Below the pieces are notes generated by a model. It was not told the DNA's origin. It was given only the letters and a program-made list of their open reading frames with translations, and did not search any database. This document shows positions 53,422-61,625 of a DNA stretch of 64,000 nt, piece after piece. The position numbers were made by a program, and so were the translations under genes. Source of the stretch: Methylobacterium gregans (lineage in GTDB: Bacteria; Pseudomonadota; Alphaproteobacteria; Rhizobiales; Beijerinckiaceae); assembly GCF_022179245.1 (NCBI RefSeq), contig NZ_BPQM01000029.1:1-64000 (forward strand), given 5' to 3'. Every line of letters starts with the position of its first letter. Position 1 is the first letter of the stretch.

Positions 53422-54018
53422 ATGACACGGATTGCTATTCGAGTCGGGCACGCACGCGTCACGATCGGCCTCGGCCTCGCTGGCCTCGTCGCTTGCCTCG
53501 GCGCTGCGGACGCTGCAGCGCAGGAGAGCAAGACTGCGCCGGCGCCGCCGACCGCCGCTGCGGCACCGGTCAAGCTGGGCTGCGATGCGGCCTGCACCCG
53601 CCAGGCTGTTCCAGCCGCCATTCAAGCCTGCGCGCCGAGCATCGAGCGCCAGGCACCGAGCGATTTCGAGTGGATGAGCCGCCCGGCGGGCACGATCTTC
53701 CAGCAGGCCGAACCCCCGACGGGTTCGGACACGGTGGCCCGGTTCCGCGGCGACTCGATCCGCTTCCTCAGCCCGCAGGGGCAATGGGTGCGCGTCACCT
53801 ACGAATGTGATTACGACACCGCGGCGCAAACGGTTCGCAACGTGAAGGTCCGGCTCGGGCGGATCGACGGCAAGGGCGCGAACGAGGGTGCCGCGGTGCG
53901 TCCTGGGGCAGGGGGGAACCAAGCTGCGGCGCCGGCCACTCCGGCTCAGCCCAAACGACTGCGGCCGGGTGAGCCGAGCGAGGTGGAGATCCGTCAAGTC
54001 TCGCCGGGCGCTCGCTAG
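53422..54018 (+). CDS. Secreted protein of unknown function in the curli locus
   Basis: 198 aa from an ATG with GGGGGG upstream. A Sec signal (VTIGLGLAGLVACLGAADAAAQ) leads to an Ala/Pro-rich linker, then a domain with LGCDAACTRQAVPAAIQACAPSIERQAPSDFEW and FRGDSIRFLSPQGQWVRVTYECDYDTAAQTVRNVKVRLG. Four cysteines could form disulfides. The tail is Pro/Ala-rich and disordered. I do not recognise the family. Position between the LuxR regulator and a small curlin gene suggests a role in fibre assembly or anchoring, which is inference only. Confidence 0.65.
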   Translation: MTRIAIRVGHARVTIGLGLAGLVACLGAADAAAQESKTAPAPPTAAAAPVKLGCDAACTRQAVPAAIQACAPSIERQAPSDFEWMSRPAGTIFQQAEPPTGSDTVARFRGDSIRFLSPQGQWVRVTYECDYDTAAQTVRNVKVRLGRIDGKGANEGAAVRPGAGGNQAAAPATPAQPKRLRPGEPSEVEIRQVSPGAR

Positions 54019-54144
54019 GACGTTCGACGGCGGAGCGCCGTACGCTCGGAGGGCGTCCCTCGGAACAGTTCCGCCGGCGCCGATTGTTCAGCTACACAGA
54101 CCGAGCCCGGCTCTTCTCCGGGCGCTTGAGCCCCGAGGTGACCG

Positions 54145-54501
54145 ATGCGAAGATTGCTGATGGCCCTCACCGCCGCAGCGCTGGCGCAGTCCAGCACGGC
54201 TTGGCCTCAACAACCCATCACCAACGTGAACGAGTGCACGTTCATCACCGATCCGATCGCTCTGAAGCGGTGCATCGACGGCTTCCAACTGCGTGGGCCG
54301 CCTGCCCAGTATCCGCAATCGCCGCCGATTCCCCAGGTCGAAACGCCCGCACAGGCCGAGCGTGACAGGATCGGTACTGCAGTTCCACCGAACACGAGCT
54401 ACCGCGACTCGCCGGAATGGCTCGGTTCGACGGCCAAGGGCCAGGCGGGCGAACCGCAGCCGAAGAACAACCCGCGGGTCATCGACCTCAATAGGCCATG
54501 A
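54145..54501 (+). CDS. Small secreted protein, unknown
   Basis: 118 aa with a Sec signal (MRRLLMALTAAALAQSSTAW). The mature part has NVNECTFITDPIALKRCIDGF, with two cysteines 11 residues apart, followed by a Pro/Gln-rich stretch and SYRDSPEWLGSTAKGQ. GAGG precedes the ATG. It follows the unknown gene at 53422-54018 by 126 bp in the same direction and is convergent with a small curlin gene. Not recognised. Confidence 0.6.
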   Translation: MRRLLMALTAAALAQSSTAWPQQPITNVNECTFITDPIALKRCIDGFQLRGPPAQYPQSPPIPQVETPAQAERDRIGTAVPPNTSYRDSPEWLGSTAKGQAGEPQPKNNPRVIDLNRP

Positions 54502-54529
54502 ACCTTGAGGCTCCGGTGCCTCGGCCGTT

Positions 54530-54889
54530 TCAGCGGCCCTGGTGCAGGGTAATGCGATTGTAGGATCCCGTCTGTGAGATGGTGGCCGCGTTCTGCTGGC
54601 CGGTCTGCACGATCTGGATGAGGTTGTTGGCTCCGCTCTGCAGGGCGGTGATCGTGTTGTAGTCGCCCACCTGCGAGGCCTGGAACACGTTTCCGCTCCG
54701 GCCAGCCGTCGTATCGGCCAAGGTGTAGGCCTGAGCGTTGGTTCTGCGCGCCGCGGCGTTCTCAAGGTCCTGCATCGTCAGATCGGTGCGCATCTGCATC
54801 GCCGGTACCGTCTGCGCCTCAGCGGGGGCAGCCGCCTGAACCGCGAGGGCGCAGGCGAAATTTGCAGCGATGATCAGATTCGTATGCAT
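54530..54889 (-). CDS. Short curlin-repeat protein, candidate CsgB nucleator
   Basis: 119 aa from an ATG with GGAG upstream. A signal peptide (IIAANFACALAVQAAAPAEA) is followed by a 40-residue linker and three curlin repeats (NVFQASQVGDYNTITALQSG, NNLIQIVQTGQQNAATISQTG, SYNRITLHQGR). The size suits a minor subunit or nucleator rather than a fibre backbone. It stands apart from the main csg operon, at the far side of the regulator and the unknown genes. Confidence 0.8.
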   Translation of the reverse strand: MHTNLIIAANFACALAVQAAAPAEAQTVPAMQMRTDLTMQDLENAAARRTNAQAYTLADTTAGRSGNVFQASQVGDYNTITALQSGANNLIQIVQTGQQNAATISQTGSYNRITLHQGR

Positions 54890-55117
54890 GAAATTGCTCC
54901 GCTACTTCTGCCAAAATACCGGTGGAGGGTTAAGAAGTGCTTCGCCAATCTGTACAGCTTGTCTGATGGTAAACAAATCAGCCGCGCGGGGACTTGCAGT
55001 CGATCAGATTGCACTGTGTGTGCTCAGGGCGTGGTCTCCCCCATGGCATCGCCGGGCCCTTACTCCTCGATGCTGCGATGAGCGGGCATGACTTGCGCGC
55101 TTAATGGGGCGACGTGC

Positions 55118-55399
55118 TCGCCATCGGGGCCCGCATCCGCGAGATCAGTATGGTGTCGGCCTCGATCGCTGCCGCCGTCGGGGAACAGGGTGCGGCGACG
55201 CAAGAGATCGTGCGCCGCGGCTCAGGCCTCAGCCGGCACCACGGAGGTGACGAACAACATCACGGGTGTCGCGGATGCGGTGGAGGAGACCGGTGCCGCC
55301 GCGAGACAGGTTCTGGCCTCGGCCGCCGAGGTGTCGCGTCAGTCGGAGCATCTAAGCGTTGAAGTCGATCGGTTCCTAAGCACAGTCCGGGCCGCATGA
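55118..55399 (+). pseudogene. C-terminal piece of a methyl-accepting chemotaxis protein, inverted
   Basis: Reads LAIGARIREISMVSASIAAAVGEQGAATQEIV in one frame. After a frameshift near 55215 it continues AAQASAGTTEVTNNITGVADAVEETGAAARQVL to EVDRFLSTVRAA. This is the end of a chemoreceptor signalling domain. It lies head to head with the decayed receptor on the minus strand, which lacks exactly this part. A simple inversion of about 55114-55830 would join them. Confidence 0.7.
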
Positions 55400-55825
55400 G
55401 GCCAGAATCATGAATAAACTCTACGCTCCTTCCAATACGAGTAACCCAGGGCGGGCAAGAATGCCAGGTCTCGCCCAATTTAAGTTCGCGAAGTACGCTC
55501 TGGACTTCTGCCTTTCTGTAGCGAACTGGAGACCGTTGCCGAGAACGTGCAACGATCGCGCATGCCAAACTGGAGCGTCCCTGTCTCCGCATTGATCCAG
55601 AACGCCTCCGCAGATCTGGCTCGGCTCGCCCGTGCCGCTGCGGATGCCATTGTCATGGCCCCCCTCTGAAAAATGGCCCTCTCTGAGGTATGGATTTGCG
55701 CGCCGCCCAATCAACCCGGTCCATCAAGATGACGGCGGTCATGCACGACCACTGGCGAATAAGGGCAGGCCATTGAGCTCGTGAACCTTCGGCGCAAGAA
55801 GGCAAAACCGGCGTTCCCCCGCGAC

Positions 55826-57034
55826 GTGCCCCCAAGTTCTGCCTATGGCCCCGACCGCTTGGCTCGTCGCCCCCTGCGCAAGGCCGATCTGGCGCCCGAT
55901 CTCGTCGGTCGCTCGAGCCGTTCGGTCCGCGAGCGCTTTGACCTCGGCCGCCACCACCGCAAAGCCGCGGCCGGTCTGACTAGCGCGCCGCCTCAACGGT
56001 GGCGTTGAGCGCCAGCAGGTGGGTCTGGTTGGCGATCGAGGAGATCAGCGCCACGACGTCGCCGATCTTGGCTACGGCACCGCTCAGTTCTTGCACGAGG
56101 CCCGCAGTGTGCTCGGCCTCGGCCACGGCGATTTGCGCAAGGTTGGCCGGGCCGTCGACCTGCCGGCCGATTTCGACGACGGAGGCCCCAACCTCTTCGG
56201 AAGCGGCCGCAACCATGCCGACATTCGAGGCAGCTTGAACCGCTGCGGCCGCGACGCTCGTCGACTTTACCGCAGTCTGCGTGGCGGCCGCCGTCACCTG
56301 CTCGACCATGGCCTGCAGTCGGGTCGCCGTGGATGAGACCTGCCCGATGATGCCGCCGACCGCCGCCTCAGAGGCGTGGGCCACCTGGCGCATTCCTGCC
56401 TGGGCTGTTCCTCGGCCGAAGCGCGGGCGAGCGCGGTTTCCTCTCCCAACTGGCGAGTCCGAACGAGGCTGTCCTTGAACATCTCGACCGACGCGGCCAT
56501 CGCACCGATCTCGTCACGCCGCTCAAGACCCGGGTTGGCGGCTTCAAGGTCGTCATGGCTAAGACGCTCCATCGCACTCCGCATAGCCGCAAGCGGCTGG
56601 ATCACGCGGTACTGGCTGATGGCCAGCCCACTCAAGGCGACGATCGGTGCACCAACGATGGTGGCCACGGCCTCCATCATCTCCAGCCGTGCCCTGCGAG
56701 CGGTCGCTTCCGTGACGGTCACGACGTCATCCATCGCCTTCAACGCCACCTCAAGAACGGTGCGCTGCCTAATGGTGCTGTCCTTCTGGAGATCACTGAG
56801 CGACATCGCGGGCTTGCCGGAGACTAGATGTTTGGTCCTGCTGTGTGGTGGTACAACTGCTGCCGCATGTCTGCCGCTGATCGCCTTCACGCGGCCGATG
56901 TTGATCTGCGAAACAGGTGGAGCATCCGTGGCCGACCCCTCAGTCGGGATTGGAATTGGCCCGGTCAGGTAGATACTAAGATCGCTTACGTGTGTGGTGT
57001 TGTCCCGATGCCCAAGATCTGTCCCGCGTACCAT
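55826..57034 (-). pseudogene. Methyl-accepting chemotaxis protein, N-terminal and middle parts, frameshifted
   Basis: A HAMP-type linker (PLAAMRSAMERLSHDDLEAANPGLERRDEIGAMAASVEMF) follows one membrane segment. Near 56405 a one-base loss shifts the frame into VAHASEAAVGGIIGQVSSTATRLQAMVEQVTAAA, and the signalling core continues to [17 protein letters not shown] further shift at about 55980 leads to [27 protein letters not shown] and ends abruptly at AVGAIG. The N-terminal ligand region is degraded and its true start unclear. The missing C-terminal end is found on the plus strand at 55118-55399. Clearly non-functional. Confidence 0.75.
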
Positions 57035-57340
57035 GCCGACATCCGTCGGCGGATGGCCGAGCTGATCGCGCTAGTCGCGATCCGACATCGTGACGGCGGG
57101 TGAACGAGAGAAGCGTCACCTTCTTGCATGCATCTGACGCCGAACCGTTCGACCGTGTTGCCGCTGAAGACCGACAGCTGGGCTCTGCGCTGCTCGTCGG
57201 AACGACGGCGGTCGCTGCGAGGTTGGGCCTCGGCGTAACGACAACGGCCAGAAGCTCTATCGGGCAAGATGCTCGCACCCATCGAGCATTGCGTAGGTTG
57301 GCCGAGCTGACACGTGAACGCCGGTGGCGAGGGTGATCTG

Positions 57341-59485
57341 ATGGCGCGCAAGCGTCCACATCCAACGATCGAGAGCCTGATCGAATCCGCAGGACGGCTC
57401 GGCATCGCACCGAGGAGCCTCGACTTCGAAGCTCTGCGGCTTCACCTCGACCTGCCCGAGTTCGGGGCAGCGGTCGACGACGAGCGTGTCGCCGGTGCGC
57501 TACGGGAGATGCGGAACGCGCGCGCTTTCGCCGAGACCGGAGTCCCGGCGCTCAGGAAGGCGGTACCGGTGCTCAGGGCCGTGGTCGCGCAGGACCATCG
57601 CGTCGCCTGGAATGTTCGAGTCGAGGTTCCGCTGCTCGATGCTGGCCGCATGGACCTGCGAGTCGATGTCGCGCCCGATCCAGCCATGGCCGAGATCCTC
57701 GCCGGCATGATCGCGCGGAACGATCCGACGTATCAGCTGGCCAGTCTGCGCGCGGCGGTCGGCGAAATCTCGGCCCGGACCACCCGCGCCCTGCGTAAGC
57801 CGATCGAACGGCTTCGAGCCCAGATCCTCCTCGACCTGCGCGAGGTCGGGGCGGATGCGGCGGCCTATATCGAGCACATGGATCGCTCCCTGCGGTCGCG
57901 GGTGTTCACCGACGGCCCGAAGCTCGCCCGGTCGCTGGGCGACACCCTGACGCCGGTTCGCCGTCGCGCCAAGGCCGTGGCGCGGGAGGGCTCGCGGCTG
58001 AGGCGGCTGCGCGATCAGGTCGGCTTCGGCGCCTATATCGAGCGCTTCGCCGCGGCACGCCGGCTGAAGCGGCGCATCCTCTTCCACATGGGTCCGACGA
58101 ACTCGGGCAAGACCTACGCGGCCCTGCAGGCGCTGACCGCGGCACCGACCGGAACCTATCTCGCCCCTCTGCGGCTACTCGCCCTGGAGAACTATCAGGC
58201 TCTGCGGGAGCGCGGCCTGCGCGCCGGCATGGTCACGGGCGAGGAGGTGCTGGGCGAGACGGAGCCGACCCACACGGCCCGGACGATCGAGACCGCCGAT
58301 CTGGCACGGCCTGTCGATGTCGCCGTTATCGACGAAATCCAGATGCTCTCGGACCCAGATCGTGGCTGGGCTTGGACGAACGCCCTGTTCGGCGTTCCGG
58401 CCCGAACCGTGATCGTCTGCGGCTCGGACGACGCCCTCTCCTACGTCCGGCGCGCCGCCGAGGCCGCCGACGAGTCGCTGGAGGTGATCCCCTTCGCGCG
58501 CAAGTCGCCCCTCCTCCTGCAGGATGAACCGGCGCCTCTGGAGAAGGTCGAGCCGGGCGACGCGGTCGTGGCCTTCTCCCGCCGGGCGGTGCATGAGAAC
58601 CGAGAGATCCTGGTCGCTCGTGGGCATCAGGTTGCCACGATCTACGGCGCTCTGTCGCCCGAGGTTCGGCGGGCGGAGGCCGCCCGCTTCCGCTCCGGCG
58701 AGGCCAACGTGCTGGTCACGACCGACGCGATCGGCATGGGCCTCAACCTCGGGCCGCTGAAACGCATCGTCTTCTCGGCCGTGCGCAAATACGACGGCGT
58801 CGCGGAGCGCGCACTCACGAACTCGGAGATTCGCCAGATCGCCGGCCGCGCCGGCCGCTACGGCCACCAGGACGTCGGCTATGTCGCGGCGACCGAGGAG
58901 GTCGCCCTGGAGCCGATCCGGGCAGCTTTGTCCGGCGCGCCGACAGCACCGGCGGCCGATACCCGCTTCTACGTGCGGCCAGATCTGTCCGCGATCCGCG
59001 CGGTCGCGCAAGAGATGCAGACCCACAGCCTGTTCGAGGTGCTGACCCATTTCGCCCGCGCCACTTTCTACGCCGGTTCGCCCTTTCAGCCGTCTGCCCT
59101 GGAGGAGATCCTAGAGGTCGCGCGGATGATCGACCGCGCCCGGCTGCCGATCGACGAGAAGTTCGCCTTCTCGGTCTGCCCGATCGATCGGCGCGACGAG
59201 ATCGCGATGGGCATGCTGGAGCGCTGGAGCCAAGCCCGTTCCATCGGGGCAACGGTGCCTGCCCTGCGGGCGAGCCTGACGGGGGAACTCGATTATCAGG
59301 AGCGGACGGTGAAGCTCGCGAGCGCCTATCTGTGGCTGTCACGGCGTTTTCCCGACACCTTCGACGATGTCGCGGCGATCCGACAGATGCGGGTCCGGGC
59401 CAACGAGGCCATCGAGCATCATCTGCGAATGACGGCGACGCGCCGGGCGGAGCGCCGCACGCGGCGAACCGTCGGAGCGGGGTGA
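57341..59485 (+). CDS. SUV3-like DEAD/DExH RNA helicase
   Basis: 714 aa from the ATG at 57341 (GAGGG upstream). Motif I is GPTNSGKT (about residues 251-258), motif II DEIQML, motif III region VCGSDDALSYV, and motif VI QIAGRAGRYG; the C-terminal SUV3 helical region follows. Relatives are the mitochondrial degradosome helicase SUV3 and its alphaproteobacterial homologues, which unwind RNA for 3' decay. The N-terminal 240 residues are family-specific and helical. It stands alone between two decayed loci. Confidence 0.85.
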   Translation: MARKRPHPTIESLIESAGRLGIAPRSLDFEALRLHLDLPEFGAAVDDERVAGALREMRNARAFAETGVPALRKAVPVLRAVVAQDHRVAWNVRVEVPLLDAGRMDLRVDVAPDPAMAEILAGMIARNDPTYQLASLRAAVGEISARTTRALRKPIERLRAQILLDLREVGADAAAYIEHMDRSLRSRVFTDGPKLARSLGDTLTPVRRRAKAVAREGSRLRRLRDQVGFGAYIERFAAARRLKRRILFHMGPTNSGKTYAALQALTAAPTGTYLAPLRLLALENYQALRERGLRAGMVTGEEVLGETEPTHTARTIETADLARPVDVAVIDEIQMLSDPDRGWAWTNALFGVPARTVIVCGSDDALSYVRRAAEAADESLEVIPFARKSPLLLQDEPAPLEKVEPGDAVVAFSRRAVHENREILVARGHQVATIYGALSPEVRRAEAARFRSGEANVLVTTDAIGMGLNLGPLKRIVFSAVRKYDGVAERALTNSEIRQIAGRAGRYGHQDVGYVAATEEVALEPIRAALSGAPTAPAADTRFYVRPDLSAIRAVAQEMQTHSLFEVLTHFARATFYAGSPFQPSALEEILEVARMIDRARLPIDEKFAFSVCPIDRRDEIAMGMLERWSQARSIGATVPALRASLTGELDYQERTVKLASAYLWLSRRFPDTFDDVAAIRQMRVRANEAIEHHLRMTATRRAERRTRRTVGAG

Positions 59486-59645
59486 GCGGCTCTGCGCTCG
59501 AGAGGCCGACCGGTTGCGCATGCGCGGCGTGAGTAACGATCCTGAACCCTGTGTCGAGTAGCACAGCGAGGCAGATAGCAAGCTTGGCTTGCGCCGAAGT
59601 GTATGGCGTGACCGCACTCTAGAAGGATGGGCGGGATCTGGCTCT

Positions 59646-59941
59646 TCAACGCCGCGCGTCGCCGGCGAACTGATGGCGCACCCGGTCCAGGGTCTGCACG
59701 TCGACTTGCGCCTCGAACGCGATAGCCACGAACCGCATCATCGGGTGCGCGCCCGCCTCAGCGATGGCGTCGATATCATGGTCGTCGGTTCTGTCCGCTT
59801 TGACGTTGTTGCGCGCATACGCGGGCGACATCATCCGGACGGTGCGGCCATGCGCGGCTAGAGTCCGACCCCAGGGATCGACGCCGCAGCCCGCCTTAAT
59901 GGCCACGGCCCACCCCGGCAGCCTCGCGTAGAGCGGACTTA
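59646..59941 (-). pseudogene. IS110-family transposase fragment
   Basis: About 98 codons matching the interior of an IS110 transposase: LPGWAVAIKAGCGVDPWGRTLAAHGRTVRMMSPAYARNNVK, then the acidic DDHDIDAIAEA and HPMMRFVAI. The N-terminal DEDD catalytic start and the C-terminal half are missing, and no start codon is near. No flanking repeats were seen, as expected for IS110. It is a scar, not an active element. Confidence 0.75.
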
Positions 59942-60308
59942 AATCCTGGTACCGGCAGAGCCAGAACGGCTGCTGGTTATCAACCGATGCAGGAGGAAGC
60001 CAAGGTGACTGGAGCTGCGCAGTATTACCGAGCGGAGCAGCGGAAGGTCCGCCTGTGAGAGAACTTACCTCCCGGTCTCACCATGGCAAAGTTGCCCAGG
60101 CCGGCGAGCTGCGGCTTGAAGCAAAGCCATGTCTGCTTCTGGAAAAGTGTTTTTCTATAAGCGCCCTAATTCGGCGGCCCTCGGCGTATGCAGCGGATGC
60201 ATGATCATCGTCGCGGACGAAGTGACAACCACAACCATAAGGCGTATAAACAAAGGATCAAAAATCAGAAGTTGAGCGTTTCGCCTGCAGACGTTCCGCT
60301 TGCGTCTC
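59942..60308. other. Intergenic region upstream of the exopolysaccharide genes
   Basis: About 370 bp with no recognisable gene. The last 100 bp are AT-richer and probably hold the promoter for the HlyD-like and glycosyltransferase genes. Confidence 0.4.
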
Positions 60309-61625
60309 ATGGTCGAGCCAGCGCTTGACCTGGTGGAGCGGCGCCGCCCCGCCATGGCGGGTAGGGATGAGGGGAGAATGTTCTGGAACTCGCGCTTCGC
60401 CCGCATCTGCGTGGGCATCGCCCTCCTCGCGACAGTCGTGATCGTCCTGCTGCCCGGCTTCACGGGCTATACCAGCGTCGACGGCACCGTGAATGCGCGG
60501 TTTGCGCTGGTCTCGGCTCCGATCGAGGGTGTAGTCTCCGATACCCCTCCGAAGGTCGGCACGGCTTTGCCAGAGGGGACCAGCGTCTTCTTCATCAACA
60601 ACGACCGCATCTCGCGCACTGCCGAAGCCCAGCTCGACGCGGATCTCGGCGCGGCCAAGGAGCGGCTGCAGGCCCTTGAGATCCAGGCCAAGGACCTCTC
60701 CGCGCTCAAGGCGGATCTGGTCACCCGGCTCAAAGAGTATCAGCAGGCCAGCATCGTCGGCATCCAGCAGGAGATCATCATCCGCCAGCAGCGGATCAGC
60801 ACGGCGCAGGCCAACAAGGCGTCCGCGGAGGCCGACCTTGCGCGCAAGCAGACACTCGGCGCCACCGGTGTGGTGGCGGGCAGCTCGGTGGAGCAGGCGC
60901 GCGCGGCGTCCGTGTCGGCCACGAGCGAGCAGAACATCGCCAAGGCCGAACTGGAGCGGCTGCAGCGCCAGCTGGACGCGCTCAAGCGCGGCACCTTCGT
61001 GGGAGAGGGCCGCAACGATGTGCCCTATTCGCAGCAGCGCACCGATGAGGTGACCATCCAACTCGCCAACGTCGAGGCGCAGATCCGCACCGAGAAGGCG
61101 CGCATCCAGCAGTTGAAGGGGCAGCTGCATCTGGAGCGGGCACGCAACGACAGGCTCTCCTTGGCGGCGGTACAAGTCCCCTTCGAAGGCGTGATCTGGC
61201 GCAACAACGTGGTGGCGGGATCCAACGTTGTCGTCGGCAACGAGCTGATGCGGCTGCTCGACTGCCGCGATCTGTTCGTCGACATCCTGGTGGACGAGGT
61301 CGACTACGACGAGATCAAGCCGGGCGACCGTGCCGACGTGCGACTTCTCGGCACCTCGGACATCATCGGAGGCCACGTTCTGTCGGTGCGGGGTTCGGCC
61401 GCCGCCGTCGAGGAAGTGGTGCTCGCCGCGCTACCCCCGAAGAGCCGCGGCAAGAACGCCCGCATCCGGGTCGCCCTGGATCCGAGCGGCATGCAGACCG
61501 ACTACGCGAACTTCTGCCAGGTGGGGCGTACCGTGCAGGTGCGGTTCGCCCGCACGTCCTCCCTGCAGACGTTCGCGGATCCGGTGATGAATTGGGTGAA
61601 GAGCCTGTGGTTCAGCATCTCCTAG
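60309..61625 (+). CDS. HlyD-family membrane-fusion-like protein, exopolysaccharide-associated
   Basis: 438 aa from the ATG at 60309; ATG codons at 60354 and 60378 (the latter with AGGGGAGA directly before it) are plausible alternatives. One membrane anchor (ICVGIALLATVVIVLLPGF) precedes a biotinyl-lipoyl half (GTVNARFALVSAPIEGVVSDT), a long coiled coil (about 110-290) and the second half (VQVPFEGVIWRNNVVAGSNVVVGNELMRLLDC). It spans the periplasm. Overlap with the downstream synthase gene suggests a role in polymer export, as with Alg44-type proteins. It is not paired with an ABC or RND exporter. Confidence 0.8.
   Translation: MVEPALDLVERRRPAMAGRDEGRMFWNSRFARICVGIALLATVVIVLLPGFTGYTSVDGTVNARFALVSAPIEGVVSDTPPKVGTALPEGTSVFFINNDRISRTAEAQLDADLGAAKERLQALEIQAKDLSALKADLVTRLKEYQQASIVGIQQEIIIRQQRISTAQANKASAEADLARKQTLGATGVVAGSSVEQARAASVSATSEQNIAKAELERLQRQLDALKRGTFVGEGRNDVPYSQQRTDEVTIQLANVEAQIRTEKARIQQLKGQLHLERARNDRLSLAAVQVPFEGVIWRNNVVAGSNVVVGNELMRLLDCRDLFVDILVDEVDYDEIKPGDRADVRLLGTSDIIGGHVLSVRGSAAAVEEVVLAALPPKSRGKNARIRVALDPSGMQTDYANFCQVGRTVQVRFARTSSLQTFADPVMNWVKSLWFSIS

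Noticed and set aside
55421..55714. Overlapping small open frames between the two chemoreceptor fragments
   Set aside because: No family resemblance in either strand; probably rearranged non-coding DNA within the inverted segment.
57100..57336. 78-codon plus-strand open frame before the helicase gene
   Set aside because: No ribosome site or conserved pattern; composition like random GC-rich sequence.
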